From Pseudomonas iridis (lineage in GTDB: Bacteria; Pseudomonadota; Gammaproteobacteria; Pseudomonadales; Pseudomonadaceae), in contig NZ_JACXXO010000001.1 of NCBI RefSeq assembly GCF_017980685.1, positions 372,001 through 436,000 on the forward strand: a stretch of DNA of 64,000 nucleotides, in the 5' to 3' direction. The first letter of the stretch is position 1. Each line of letters opens with the position of its first letter. A program made the translations under genes and the position numbers. The notes beneath the pieces are model-generated. The model searched no databases, had not been told where the DNA came from, and was given only the letters and a program-made list of their open reading frames with translations. Shown here one piece after another: positions 29,159 to 38,383 of this stretch.

Positions 29159-29381
29159 TGATCCGGTAGTGTTTGCCTGACCTCATGTGACGTTTGCTGA
29201 CTTCGTCGGCACATTGAATTTTCGTCTGAGTTGCTCGACTAAATGACGTCAAAAACAGATCACTTGGCAAATAACGGTCTGTGCGCAGTTCAACTAGCGA
29301 TAAAAGTTGCGAGTAACAAAACAATCACACATCCGGAACCGTTTTTAACTTGGCAAAGATAGTCATTCCCGAATCGACCGC

Positions 29382-29536
29382 TATAATGCACCTCAGTGGG
29401 ATCCCGTTCTCAAATACCGGGGTCGCCACCCGCTGACGCGATGTCCATCGCTGTCGGCCCCGGCCAGCGCCTGGCACTTATTGTCAATGTAACGCCAACG
29501 CTCGCTGAAACTGGAAACTGATGCTGCGTCAGTTTT
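29382..29536 (+). ncRNA. Candidate small RNA or structured leader upstream of the 66-residue protein gene
   Basis: A perfect -10 hexamer TATAAT lies at 29382-29387. The DNA after it is rich in self-complementarity: CCGGGGTCG (29417-29425) pairs with CGGCCCCGG (29455-29463), enclosing GACGCGAT/ATCGC-T-GTC. A hairpin AAACTGA, loop TGCTGCG, TCAGTTTT lies at 29515-29536 and resembles a weak intrinsic terminator. No convincing reading frame covers the region. It could be a 140-nucleotide small RNA or a long leader of the gene at 29691. The rest of the 647-base gap 29044-29690 holds the pcaR operator and nothing else I recognise. Confidence 0.3.
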
Positions 29537-29690
29537 AATCTGGTGCCGTAGCCGCCTGCTAGACGCAAGTCTTGATCGTCTTGCCGATCCCAGCAACGCC
29601 TGTTCAGGTGTTGGCCTTCGGTAGATTGCTCAATCGATTCGTTGCAGTGCGTTTCACCAGACATTTAACTCAACTCATACAGGTAGCACT

Positions 29691-29891
29691 GTGACGAAAG
29701 ACGAACTGCGCGCGGAACTTGAGCGCCAGGAACAACGTTACAAGGAAGTTTACGGCGGGGAAGTCACCACCTACGCCGCTCAGCCAGAACCAGAACGCAA
29801 GGCGTGGCGCAAGCGCCCCACCGTTCAGGATCAGGTCTTCAAGCAGGAAATCGAAAAGATCGAAAAGGAACTCAAAGCCGAAGAGCCATGA
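29691..29891 (+). CDS. Small hypothetical protein, helical and charged
   Basis: A 66-residue, highly charged protein (17 Glu/Asp and many Lys/Arg), predicted mostly alpha-helical, beginning with GTG ([20 protein letters not shown]). No signal peptide or membrane segment is visible, and I do not recognise a family. The regular i,i+3/i+4 pattern in [20 protein letters not shown] suggests a C-terminal coiled coil. It lies upstream of the phosphate transporter gene but 371 bases apart, so they are probably separate transcripts. Confidence 0.6.
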   Translation: MTKDELRAELERQEQRYKEVYGGEVTTYAAQPEPERKAWRKRPTVQDQVFKQEIEKIEKELKAEEP

Positions 29892-30262
29892 GCCAACCGG
29901 TTTTGATATTCGAGGGTCAGTGCGCACCGTTTACAAGCGCGGTGTGATGACGATGCCCTGTGCGCCCGCTATCCGCGGGCAGCAGCCATTGCCCCGTCCT
30001 ACAGGGTGATAGGAAGCTTCTTACAGGTTTCATTTATATTTCAGACAAGCGTATGAGCCCGTGTTTTATGGGGCAAAAGCCCCGCCATCACTGGCCTTTC
30101 CCAATAAAATCAGTAACTTGAAAGACCCTGCGCGCCGCTTGGTTTTAATGCGCTGCAACAAATTAATTCGAAGAAGAGTGTTACTGATTGGCAGGTAGGG
30201 CATCGATTTCGAGACTTTTCTGGCATAATCGCGCCCCCTTACGACCGGGTCAGAAAACCTTC
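29892..30262. other. Intergenic region before the phosphate transporter
   Basis: This is a 371-base gap with no credible gene. A CATAAT at 30224-30229 could be the -10 of the transporter promoter, but no good -35 was found. No repeat was recognised. Confidence 0.4.
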
Positions 30263-31738
30263 ATGATCGATTTATTCAGCGGACTGGATGCTTGGGTGCT
30301 TGTGAGCCTCCTGCTCGCCCTGACATTCGTCCTCGCCTTCGAGTTCATCAATGGATTTCATGACACCGCTAACGCGGTAGCCACTGTTATCTACACCAAA
30401 GCCATGCCGCCTCACCTGGCGGTGTTCTTTTCCGGCGTGTTCAACTTCCTCGGCGTTCTGCTGGGTGGCGTTGGCGTGGCGTATGCCATTGTCCATTTGC
30501 TGCCGGTTGAGCTGCTGATCAATGTGAACACCGGCCACGGGCTGGCGATGGTGTTCTCGTTGCTCGCCGCGGCAATCGCCTGGAACCTTGGCACCTGGTA
30601 CTTCGGTATCCCGGCCTCCAGCTCGCACACCCTGATCGGTTCGATCCTCGGTGTCGGCCTGGCCAACGCCCTGATCAACGACATTCCGTTGGCCGATGGT
30701 GTGAACTGGCAGAAGGCGATCGACATCGGCGCCTCGCTGGTGTTCTCGCCAATGGCCGGCTTCCTGATCGCGGCGCTGGTACTGATCGGTCTGAAATGGT
30801 GGCGCCCGCTGTCGAAGATGCACAAGACGCCGGAACAACGCCGCAAGCTCGACGACAAGAAGCACCCACCGTTCTGGAACCGTCTGGTTCTGGTGATCTC
30901 GGCCATGGCCGTAAGCTTCGTGCACGGCTCCAACGATGGTCAGAAAGGCATCGGCCTGATCATGCTGGTGCTGATCGGTATCGTACCTGCGCAGTTCGTC
31001 CTCGACCTGAACAGCACCACCTACCAGATCGAACGCACCCGCGACGCGACGCTGCACCTGAGCCAGTTCTACCAGCGCAACGCCGATTCGCTGGGTGAAT
31101 TCCTGGCCTTGGGCAAGAGCGTGGAAGGCGACCTGCCGGAGAAATTCCGCTGCAACCCGCAGCAGACCGAACCGACCATCACTGCCCTGCTGCACACCCT
31201 TAAAGGTGTTGCGGACTATCACTCGCTGTCTTCGGACAGCCGTATTGAAGTCCGTCGCTACCTGCTGTGCCTGGACGACACTGCGAAGAAAGTCGGCAAG
31301 TTGCCTGGTCTGGAACCCCGCGAAAAGGCTGACCTCGACAAACTGCGCAAAGACCTGACCACCACCACCGAATACGCCCCGTTCTGGGTGATTCTGGCGG
31401 TCGCTCTGGCCCTGGGCCTGGGCACCATGGTCGGCTGGAAACGCGTAGTACTGACCATCGGCGAGAAGATCGGCAAGCAAGGCATGACCTACTCGCAAGG
31501 CATGTCGGCGCAGATCACTACCGCGACCCTGATCGGTATGGCCAACATCTTCAGCCTGCCGGTGTCCACCACCCACGTCCTCTCTTCGGGCGTGGCCGGT
31601 ACCATGGTCGCCAACAAGAGCGGCCTGCAAGGCGGGACGGTTCGCACCATCCTGCTGGCCTGGGTACTGACCCTGCCAGCGACCGTGGCACTGTCGGCCG
31701 GGTTGTTCTGGCTGGCGTCCAAGGCGCTGGGTAGCTGA
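30263..31738 (+). CDS. Inorganic phosphate transporter, PiT family
   Basis: This 491-residue PiT-family protein has both family signatures in variant form: FINGFHDTANAVATVIYTKA near residue 30 and FVHGSNDGQKGIGLIMLVLI near residue 220. Membrane segments flank a large hydrophilic central loop (about residues 255-375) before the C-terminal membrane half. It transports phosphate as a metal-phosphate complex with H+ (or Na+) across the inner membrane. I chose the ATG at 30263 to begin MIDLFSGLDAWVLVSLLLAL; the upstream extension lacks support. No DUF47/PhoU-like partner gene is adjacent. A terminator follows. Confidence 0.9.
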   Translation: MIDLFSGLDAWVLVSLLLALTFVLAFEFINGFHDTANAVATVIYTKAMPPHLAVFFSGVFNFLGVLLGGVGVAYAIVHLLPVELLINVNTGHGLAMVFSLLAAAIAWNLGTWYFGIPASSSHTLIGSILGVGLANALINDIPLADGVNWQKAIDIGASLVFSPMAGFLIAALVLIGLKWWRPLSKMHKTPEQRRKLDDKKHPPFWNRLVLVISAMAVSFVHGSNDGQKGIGLIMLVLIGIVPAQFVLDLNSTTYQIERTRDATLHLSQFYQRNADSLGEFLALGKSVEGDLPEKFRCNPQQTEPTITALLHTLKGVADYHSLSSDSRIEVRRYLLCLDDTAKKVGKLPGLEPREKADLDKLRKDLTTTTEYAPFWVILAVALALGLGTMVGWKRVVLTIGEKIGKQGMTYSQGMSAQITTATLIGMANIFSLPVSTTHVLSSGVAGTMVANKSGLQGGTVRTILLAWVLTLPATVALSAGLFWLASKALGS

Positions 31739-31753
31739 TAGATAGCTGAAATG

Positions 31754-31789
31754 AAAAAGGCGCGATTCGAGAGGATCGCGCCTTTTTTT
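31754..31789 (+). terminator. Rho-independent terminator after the PiT gene
   Basis: AAAAAGGCGCGAT and ATCGCGCCTTTTTTT form a strong stem with a short loop. Confidence 0.92.
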
Positions 31790-31809
31790 GGTTTGGGGGC
31801 TTGGGGGCA

Positions 31810-31951
31810 TATCCGTTGCTGCGGGGGTTGCCTCTGGCGGTTTCGCCCTTACGGCGAGTCACCTTTTCCAAACGCCGGAGTGCCGGCCCAGCGAAAAGGT
31901 GACCCGCCGTAAGGGCGAAACCGCCAGAGGCAACCCCCGCAGCAACGGATA
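31810..31951. repeat. 142-bp long inverted repeat (MITE-like or large hairpin element)
   Basis: Two arms of about 58 bases begin TATCCGTTGCTGCGGGGG and end CCCCCGCAGCAACGGATA. They match with a single clear mismatch (CGAGTCACC against CGGGTCACC) around a centre of about 26 bases. The element fills most of the 320-base gap 31739-32058. Short reading frames across it on both strands look spurious. No transposase or target duplication was recognised. Confidence 0.85.
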
Positions 31952-32058
31952 CAAACCCAAAACCCCAAGAGCCTGGTCGGCCCACAGGCCGCCAAGGCAA
32001 AAAAAAAGGGCAACCGAAGTCGCCCAAAATGCCTTGCGTGCTCATCAATCCAGAAGAA

Positions 32059-32172
32059 TCACTTCTTGCGCTTATTCGCATCCTTCCAGATAAAAAATCC
32101 AAACCCTGCAAAAAACAGAACCATGAGGCCGACAGTCAGCACTCCGGCAAAAACCACGTTATCGAAAAACAT
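32059..32172 (-). CDS. ccoM: Tiny single-span membrane protein, CcoM-like cbb3 oxidase subunit
   Basis: A 37-residue protein begins MFFDNVVFAGVLTVGLMVLF and continues through one transmembrane helix into FFIWKDANKRKK. CAGGAGG lies six bases before the ATG at 32172, a strong ribosome-binding site. The sequence resembles CcoM, the small fourth subunit described for the cbb3-type cytochrome c oxidase of P. stutzeri, which helps assembly or stability of the complex in the inner membrane. No other oxidase gene is nearby, so the assignment rests on my memory of the family. Confidence 0.6.
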   Translation of the reverse strand: MFFDNVVFAGVLTVGLMVLFFAGFGFFIWKDANKRKK

Positions 32173-32317
32173 GACTGGCCTCCTGAACCTGCTCTGCTGC
32201 GATGGAACTAAGTTACCCAAACACGCAGGCGCAATAATTGACCAGGATCAAGTCCGGCCAACACAGAATGCAAAGGAAGGGAAATAACTGACATGCATCA
32301 ACGGATGCAGGAGGAGA

Positions 32318-32479
32318 TCAACGCTTTTTTGGCTTGTTCTTCGGTTTTTTCTTCGGCTTCCCCAAAGGCATTGCCTGCTCGAAGGCATTGCGCACTTCGT
32401 TCAAGCGCTTCTCTTTGATGTCATGTACGCGCTTGGCACGCTCAGAATTGAGGTCGATCAGTTTGTCGTCTTGGCTCAT
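32318..32479 (-). CDS. Small lysine-rich hypothetical protein
   Basis: A 53-residue protein (MSQDDKLIDLNSERAKRVHD at the start) ends in a strongly basic tail of Lys, Pro and Arg (GKPKKKPKNKPKKR). It may bind nucleic acid or ribosomes by its charge, but no family is recognised. There is no strong ribosome-binding site before the ATG at 32479. The codon use and clean frame make a real gene likely. It sits between the CcoM-like gene and the next hypothetical gene on the same strand. Confidence 0.5.
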   Translation of the reverse strand: MSQDDKLIDLNSERAKRVHDIKEKRLNEVRNAFEQAMPLGKPKKKPKNKPKKR

Positions 32480-32612
32480 GGCAACATACATCGCTAAAAA
32501 TAATCACAACTGCCGCGACAACGGCAGGACTGCGCCAATAATGCAGCCTGACGCCAACGCTGACCAGTCGCCAGCACCAACGCTCTAAAACATTTCATGT
32601 AAACGACGAATC

Positions 32613-32954
32613 TCAGATCTCGATATCGACCCACAAACCCTGACGCGGCTGATCTTCCATCAGCGGCACGACGGGCACGGTGTTGTCGGCATTGAGTTCA
32701 TCACCAGGCACGGCGAGGTGTTCTTCAGGGTCTTCATCGGCTTCGCGGCGACGGCGATCGCGCTCCTGCTGGCGACGCTGTTCTTCGCGCAGCAGCAAAC
32801 CGTCCTCTTCAGGATCACGCTTTTGCAGATCGATCGTGCTTTCGTTCGAGCTTTCCTGCACCGGCACTACTGGAGGAATGTCCGGTCGCTGACGAATCGG
32901 ATCCTGCTGGGAAGTGACTGGCACAACGCTCAAGGGGAGCATCGGTGGCAACAT
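32613..32954 (-). CDS. Hypothetical protein, acidic and proline-rich, unknown function
   Basis: A 113-residue protein with a proline/valine-rich N-terminus (MLPPMLPLSVVPVTSQQD) followed by a charged helix REEQRRQQERDRRRREADED and a C-terminus QGLWVDIEI. It has no signal peptide or clear domain. AGGAG is about nine bases before the ATG. It is divergent from rapA, with 239 bases between the starts. Likely conserved only among pseudomonads; function unknown. Confidence 0.6.
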   Translation of the reverse strand: MLPPMLPLSVVPVTSQQDPIRQRPDIPPVVPVQESSNESTIDLQKRDPEEDGLLLREEQRRQQERDRRRREADEDPEEHLAVPGDELNADNTVPVVPLMEDQPRQGLWVDIEI

Positions 32955-33193
32955 ATAAGAGATCTCCTGTCAGCAGGCTATCGGCTGCGGCGAAGGTGCC
33001 TTGAGCCACTGGTCGCAAACTTGTGACAGGGTTGGCACTCACTGGTGCCCCACAACCTTCGCAAACTGACAGATGACCGCATTAGGCGTGCTACAGCTTG
33101 TGGCTAAAAACTTGCCGCTGCGCCTAATCCTTTGGCCCTGAAGCCTGCATTCCGTTAAGATAGCCCGCTTTTTCAAGGTGGGAGTCAGGCAGC

Positions 33194-36040
33194 ATGGCGC
33201 AGCAGTATCAACCGGGGCAACGCTGGATCAGTGACAGCGAAGCAGAGCTTGGTTTAGGCACCGTTCTGGCACAGGATGGCCGCTTGTTGACCGTGCTTTA
33301 CCCGGCCACTGGCGAAACCCGCCAGTACGCGCTACGGAATGCGCCCCTCACCCGCGTGCGGTTCTCGCCCGGTGACAGCATTACCCACTTCGAAGGCTGG
33401 AAGATGACCGTCCAGCAAGTCGACGACGTCGATGGCCTGATGGTCTATCACGGCCTCAACGCGCAGAACGAAGCCGTCACCCTGCCGGAAACCCAGCTGT
33501 CGAACTTCATTCAGTTCCGTCTGGCCAGCGACCGTCTGTTCGCCGGGCAGATCGACCCGTTAGCGTGGTTCTCCCTGCGTTACAACACCCTCGAACACAC
33601 CAGCCGCCAGTTGCAATCCTCGCTCTGGGGCCTGGGCGGCGTGCGCGCGCAACCGATCGCGCACCAGTTGCACATCGCCCGTGAAGTCGCCGACCGCATC
33701 GCGCCACGCGTATTGCTGGCGGATGAAGTGGGCCTGGGTAAAACCATCGAAGCCGGTCTGGTGATCCATCGCCAACTGCTCTCGGGCCGTGCCAATCGCG
33801 TGCTGATCCTGGTGCCGGAAAACCTTCAGCACCAATGGCTGGTGGAGATGCGCCGCCGCTTCAACCTGCAAGTTGCGCTGTTCGACGAAGAACGCTTCAT
33901 CGAAAGCGATGCCGCCAACCCGTTCGAAGACACCCAACTGGCGCTGGTTGCGCTGGAGTGGCTGGTCGAAGACGAGAAAGCCCAGGACGCGCTGTTCGCC
34001 GCCGGTTGGGACTTGCTGGTGGTCGACGAAGCGCACCACCTGGTCTGGCACGAAGAAAAGGCCAGCCCCGAGTATTCGCTGGTTGAGCAACTGGCCGAAG
34101 TGATTCCTGGCGTGTTGCTGCTCACCGCGACCCCGGAACAACTGGGTCAGGACAGCCACTTCGCCCGTCTGCGCCTGCTTGATCCGAACCGTTTCCATGA
34201 CCTGGCCGCCTTCCGCGCCGAGAGCGAAAACTATCGCCCGGTGGCCGAAGCCGTTCAGGAGCTGCTGGACAAAGGGCGCCTGTCGCCTGAAGCACACAAG
34301 ACTATCCACGGTTTCCTCGGCAACGAAGGCGAAGCCCTGCTGACCGCGGTCAACGATGGCGACACCGAAGCCAGCGCCCGTCTCGTGCGTGAACTGCTCG
34401 ACCGCCATGGCACCGGCCGCGTGCTGTTCCGTAACACCCGCGCCGCCGTGCAGGGTTTCCCGGAACGCAATCTGCACCCGTACCCGTTGCCGTGCCCGGA
34501 CGAATACCTCGAACTGCCGCTGGGCGACCACGCCGAGCTGTATCCGGAAGTCAGCTTCCAGGCGCAGCCGGATGCAAATGAAGAAGAGCGCTGGTGGAAA
34601 TTCGACCCACGCGTCGAGTGGCTGATCGATCAGCTGAAAATGCTCAAGCGCACCAAAGTGCTGGTGATCTGCGCCCACGCCGAAACCGCGATGGACCTGG
34701 AAGACGCCCTGCGCGTGCGCTCCGGCATCCCGGCCACGGTGTTCCATGAAGGCATGAACATCCTTGAGCGCGACCGCGCCGCCGCCTACTTCGCCGACGA
34801 AGAGTTTGGCGCGCAGGTACTGATCTGTTCGGAAATCGGCAGTGAAGGTCGCAACTTCCAGTTCGCTCACCATTTGGTGCTGTTCGATCTGCCGGCGCAC
34901 CCGGACTTGCTGGAACAACGTATCGGTCGTCTCGACCGGATCGGTCAGAAGCACATCATCGAACTGCACGTGCCGTACCTGGAAACCAGCCCGCAAGAGC
35001 GTCTGTTCCAGTGGTATCACGAAGCGCTGAATGCGTTCCTCAACACGTGCCCGACCGGCAACGCCCTGCAGCATCAGTTTGGCCCGCGCCTGCTGCCGCT
35101 GCTCGAAGAAGCCGACGACAGCGAGTGGCAAGCGCTGATCGACGAGGCGCGCACCGAGCGCGAGCGTCTGGAACAGGAGCTGCACACCGGTCGCGACCGC
35201 CTGCTGGAACTCAACTCCGGCGGTTCGGGCGAAGGCGATCAGCTGGTCGAGGACATCCTCGAGCAAGACGATCAGTTCGCCCTGCCGATCTACATGGAAA
35301 CCCTGTTCGATGCGTTTGGCATCGACAGTGAAGACCATTCGGAAAACGCCCTGATCCTCAAGCCAAGCGAGAAGATGCTCGACGCCAGTTTCCCGCTGGG
35401 CGACGACGAAGGCGTGACCATCACTTACGACCGCAACCAGGCGCTGTCGCGCGAAGACATGCAGTTCATCACCTGGGAACACCCGATGGTGCAGGGCGGC
35501 ATGGATCTGGTGCTGTCCGGTTCGATGGGCAACACCGCCGTCGCGCTGATCAAGAACAAGGCGCTGAAACCGGGCACCGTGTTGCTGGAACTGCTTTACG
35601 TCAGCGAAGTGGTTGCCCCGCGTTCGCTGCAACTGGGCCGTTACCTGCCGCCGGCCGCCCTGCGCTGCCTGCTGGATGCCAACGGCAACGACTTGTCGTC
35701 ACGCGTTTCGTTCGAGACGCTGAACGATCAGCTCGAAAGCGTGCCACGTGCCAGCGCCAACAAGTTCATCCAGGCCCAGCGCGATCAGCTGACGCCACGG
35801 ATCAACGCCGGTGAAGAGAAGATCACCCCGCGTCACGCCGAGCGCGTGGCCGAGGCGCGTCGCCGTCTGGCGGCCGACACCGACGAAGAACTGGCGCGCC
35901 TGACCGCGCTGCAAGCGGTCAACCCGACCGTACGTGACAGCGAACTGGTTGCGTTGCGCGAGCAGCGTGAGCAGGGCCTGGCGATGCTGGATAAAGCGGC
36001 GTTGCGCCTGGAAGCGATCCGGGTATTGGTAGCGGGTTAA
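33194..36040 (+). CDS. rapA: RNA polymerase-associated ATPase RapA (HepA)
   Basis: This 948-residue SWI/SNF-type ATPase has an N-terminal Tudor-like domain ([21 protein letters not shown]), motif [14 protein letters not shown] (about residues 176-188), motif [10 protein letters not shown] (about 276-283) and the helicase C domain with [20 protein letters not shown] and [12 protein letters not shown]. RapA binds core RNA polymerase and frees stalled or post-termination complexes. The length matches the family. It is transcribed alone, with a terminator just after the stop codon. Confidence 0.96.
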   Translation: MAQQYQPGQRWISDSEAELGLGTVLAQDGRLLTVLYPATGETRQYALRNAPLTRVRFSPGDSITHFEGWKMTVQQVDDVDGLMVYHGLNAQNEAVTLPETQLSNFIQFRLASDRLFAGQIDPLAWFSLRYNTLEHTSRQLQSSLWGLGGVRAQPIAHQLHIAREVADRIAPRVLLADEVGLGKTIEAGLVIHRQLLSGRANRVLILVPENLQHQWLVEMRRRFNLQVALFDEERFIESDAANPFEDTQLALVALEWLVEDEKAQDALFAAGWDLLVVDEAHHLVWHEEKASPEYSLVEQLAEVIPGVLLLTATPEQLGQDSHFARLRLLDPNRFHDLAAFRAESENYRPVAEAVQELLDKGRLSPEAHKTIHGFLGNEGEALLTAVNDGDTEASARLVRELLDRHGTGRVLFRNTRAAVQGFPERNLHPYPLPCPDEYLELPLGDHAELYPEVSFQAQPDANEEERWWKFDPRVEWLIDQLKMLKRTKVLVICAHAETAMDLEDALRVRSGIPATVFHEGMNILERDRAAAYFADEEFGAQVLICSEIGSEGRNFQFAHHLVLFDLPAHPDLLEQRIGRLDRIGQKHIIELHVPYLETSPQERLFQWYHEALNAFLNTCPTGNALQHQFGPRLLPLLEEADDSEWQALIDEARTERERLEQELHTGRDRLLELNSGGSGEGDQLVEDILEQDDQFALPIYMETLFDAFGIDSEDHSENALILKPSEKMLDASFPLGDDEGVTITYDRNQALSREDMQFITWEHPMVQGGMDLVLSGSMGNTAVALIKNKALKPGTVLLELLYVSEVVAPRSLQLGRYLPPAALRCLLDANGNDLSSRVSFETLNDQLESVPRASANKFIQAQRDQLTPRINAGEEKITPRHAERVAEARRRLAADTDEELARLTALQAVNPTVRDSELVALREQREQGLAMLDKAALRLEAIRVLVAG

Positions 36041-36066
36041 ACCGCCCTGCTTCACCGGTGAAAAAC

Positions 36067-36097
36067 AAAAAGGCCCGCAGCGATGCGGGCCTTTTTG
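36067..36097 (+). terminator. Rho-independent terminator after rapA
   Basis: AAAAAGGCCCGCA, short loop, TGCGGGCCTTTTTG. Confidence 0.92.
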
Positions 36098-36133
36098 TTT
36101 GCCTGTTATTTGGCCAGTGATGCTAATGGCCCT

Positions 36134-36200
36134 TTCGCGAGCAGGCTCGCTCCCACAGTTTGGAATGCGTTCCTATGTGGGAGCGAGCCTGCTCGCGAAG
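36134..36200. repeat. REP-like pair (GCGAGCAGGCTCGCTCCCAC type)
   Basis: TTCGCGAGCAGGCTCGCTCC and its inverse face each other between the convergent rapA and MFS genes. Same family at 26445-26521 and 53398-53486. Confidence 0.9.
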
Positions 36201-36204
36201 GCGG

Positions 36205-37554
36205 TTATGCAGTCGCTACCGAAACATCAGGCTCAACCACCGCCACCAGCCCCTCTTTCATCCGCTGCGCATCGCGCACAAAACACCGCGCCGCCAAAAA
36301 CAGAAACACCATGGTCAGCAGCAGCGCCACCGGAATCAGGTACATCGCGTCATGCAGCCCGACAGCCTTGAACGCTTCGGTCATCTGCTGCGCCCCAGCT
36401 GCCAACATTGCCGTGTGCGCGAAATGATCCGACAACGCACCCACCACCACTGGCCCCAATCCTCCGCCCAGCAAATACAGCCCGGCAAAGAACAACGCCA
36501 TCGCCGTGGCCCGCAGGCGCGGTTCGACCACGTCCTGAATCGCCGTGTACACGCACGTGTAGAAGTTGTAGGCAAACAGCCAACCCAGGCTGAACACCGC
36601 AACAAACAGACCAATCTCGATCCGTCCGGCGTGCAGCGCCCACGCCGTGCACAGTGTCGAGATGATCAGGCTGAATGCCGCAAACAACAGACGACCGTTA
36701 GCCACCCGCTGGTGGATTTTGTCGGCAATCCAGCCGCCGAGGGTCAAACCGATCAGCCCGGTCACGCCGACGATCACACCGGTCGCCACCGCCGCTTCCT
36801 GCAACGGCATCAGGAAATACCGCTGCAGCATCGGCACCAGAAACGAGTTGCAGGCATAAGTGGCAAAGTTGAAGCACAGCCCCGCCATCACCAGCCACAG
36901 AAAAGTCGGCACAGCGAGGATGCGGCGGATCGGCTTGTCGACTTTCTCCTGCGACACCTGCACGCTTTCCGCCGCCCCGCGCTTGGGTTCCTTGATGAAA
37001 AACATGAACACCGCCAGCAACAAGCCCGGCACGGCGGCGATAAAGAAGGGTGCGCGCCAGCTGTCGAACGCCTTGACCATCCAGCCGATGGTGAAGAACG
37101 CCAGTAGCAACCCCAGCGGCAGCCCCAGCATGAAGATGCCCATGGCCCGCGCCCGGCGATGAGCCGGGAACAGATCGCCGATCAACGAGTTGGCGGCCGG
37201 CGCATAGCTGGCCTCACCAATGCCGATGCCCATGCGCACGATCAGGAAACTCCAGAAACTGCCGACAAGCCCGTTGACGGCGGTCAACGCACTCCATGTC
37301 GCCAGCCCCCATCCCATCAGTTTGCTGCGTGAACCCGTATCAGCCATGCGCCCAAGCGGCAACCCGGCGATCGCGTAAACAATGGTGAATGCCGTACCGA
37401 CGATGCCCAGCTGAAAGTCGCTGAGGTGCCATTCCATGCGGATCGGCTCGATGATGATCGCCGGGATGGTGCGGTCGAAGAAGTTGAACAGGTTGGCGAG
37501 GAACAGCAGGAACAGAATGCGCCAGGCATTCGCCGCTTGGGTCGAGTTCTGCAT
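36205..37554 (-). CDS. MFS transporter, spinster-like
   Basis: A 449-residue, 12-segment MFS protein. The opening LLFLANLFNFFDRTIPAIII, with the NxxDR-type first-helix motif, and GEASYAPAANSLIGDLFPAHRRARAMG match the spinster (Spns) family. Bacterial members are mostly uncharacterised and may export lipids, sphingosine-like compounds or carboxylates. GAGACGG lies before the ATG. No adjacent gene gives a substrate, and it appears monocistronic. Confidence 0.85.
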   Translation of the reverse strand: MQNSTQAANAWRILFLLFLANLFNFFDRTIPAIIIEPIRMEWHLSDFQLGIVGTAFTIVYAIAGLPLGRMADTGSRSKLMGWGLATWSALTAVNGLVGSFWSFLIVRMGIGIGEASYAPAANSLIGDLFPAHRRARAMGIFMLGLPLGLLLAFFTIGWMVKAFDSWRAPFFIAAVPGLLLAVFMFFIKEPKRGAAESVQVSQEKVDKPIRRILAVPTFLWLVMAGLCFNFATYACNSFLVPMLQRYFLMPLQEAAVATGVIVGVTGLIGLTLGGWIADKIHQRVANGRLLFAAFSLIISTLCTAWALHAGRIEIGLFVAVFSLGWLFAYNFYTCVYTAIQDVVEPRLRATAMALFFAGLYLLGGGLGPVVVGALSDHFAHTAMLAAGAQQMTEAFKAVGLHDAMYLIPVALLLTMVFLFLAARCFVRDAQRMKEGLVAVVEPDVSVATA

Positions 37555-37855
37555 GGGTCCGTCTCTTTATTGTTATAGGGCTTCACTGCCAACGCATCCG
37601 AGCCCGGAACCTGCAATCTAGTCAGCGCAGCGGCGGCTGTCTGTGATCATTCGTCTGCCTGATATAGGGCCATGTCACTGTAACGAAACGTAAGCCCTTG
37701 ATAAGTCTGCAATCCCCGTGAATCCGGGGCTTTTCCGGCAAAACCTTGCCATAAAAAAATAGTTTCAAGCCCCCCTTCCCATTGCCGTTGCGAAGCCTAG
37801 AATGGCCGCCGGATCCGTCCGGATCTCCCGATCAATCCCTTTGATACCCTCCCCA
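37555..37855. other. Intergenic region between divergent MFS and YkgJ-like genes
   Basis: This 301-base gap holds the two promoters by position. I found no repeat, strong operator or small gene. AT-rich stretches near 37751-37764 are the only notable composition change. Confidence 0.4.
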
Positions 37856-38224
37856 ATGTCCGAAGTCAGTCCGTGTCTGAATTGCGGTGCCTGCTGTTCC
37901 CATTTTCGCGTGTCTTTTTTCTGGGGTGAATGTGCTTCGTCCGGGGGGACAGTGCCCGATGAGCTGGTGACTCAAATCTCTCCCAGCCGGGTGGCGATGA
38001 ACGGCACCGACTGCAAATCGCCTCGATGCACCGCATTGGAGGGTGATGTTGGCAGCACCGTGAGCTGTTCGATTTATGACAAACGCTCCAGCACCTGCCG
38101 TGAATTCGAGTCGTCTTGGGAAAACGGCGAGCAAAATGTCGATTGCGACAAGGCGCGCGCCCGTTTCGGACTGCCTCCCTTGCAACCGGACTGGGCCGAA
38201 ATCCCGTTTGAGAAGATCGCCTGA
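37856..38224 (+). CDS. YkgJ-family cysteine-cluster protein
   Basis: A 122-residue protein with the cysteine pattern CLNCGACCSHF near the start and later CKSPRCTAL, SCSIYDKRSSTCREF and DC, matching the YkgJ/UPF0153 family, thought to bind zinc or an iron-sulfur cluster. The molecular role is unknown. Neither of the two in-frame ATGs (37802, 37856) has a good ribosome-binding site. I prefer 37856 because homologous proteins begin just before the first cysteine motif. Confidence 0.75.
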   Translation: MSEVSPCLNCGACCSHFRVSFFWGECASSGGTVPDELVTQISPSRVAMNGTDCKSPRCTALEGDVGSTVSCSIYDKRSSTCREFESSWENGEQNVDCDKARARFGLPPLQPDWAEIPFEKIA

Positions 38225-38383
38225 CTCTTAGTGCCAATCGCTATGACGCTAATGCCGAAATCATTAGCGCCAATGTGCCACTATCGCTTGCTCCCCGAAA
38301 ACCGCCTCTATACTTCTGTCTTCAGCCAGCGTTAACCGCGCGGTAGGACTTCAGAGACGGGGCGTGCTATAGAGTGGCTTGGT

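Noticed and set aside
29410..29664. An 84-residue minus-strand frame in the gap before the 66-residue gene
   Set aside because: No ribosome-binding site and a low-complexity sequence. The region is better explained as a structured transcript on the plus strand.
30272..31810. A 512-residue reading frame antisense to the phosphate transporter
   Set aside because: It is the mirror of a GC-rich gene; its His/Gln/Arg-rich sequence has no domain or ribosome-binding site. The PiT protein on the plus strand is convincing.
31788..32093. Small frames with repeated VAAGVASGGFAL and VTRRKGETARGNP sequences on both strands
   Set aside because: They lie in the arms of the 142-bp inverted repeat and are side effects of it, not genes.
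33560..35632. A 690-residue antisense frame inside rapA
   Set aside because: It is a shadow of the rapA coding strand produced by high GC in third positions, without recognisable domains.
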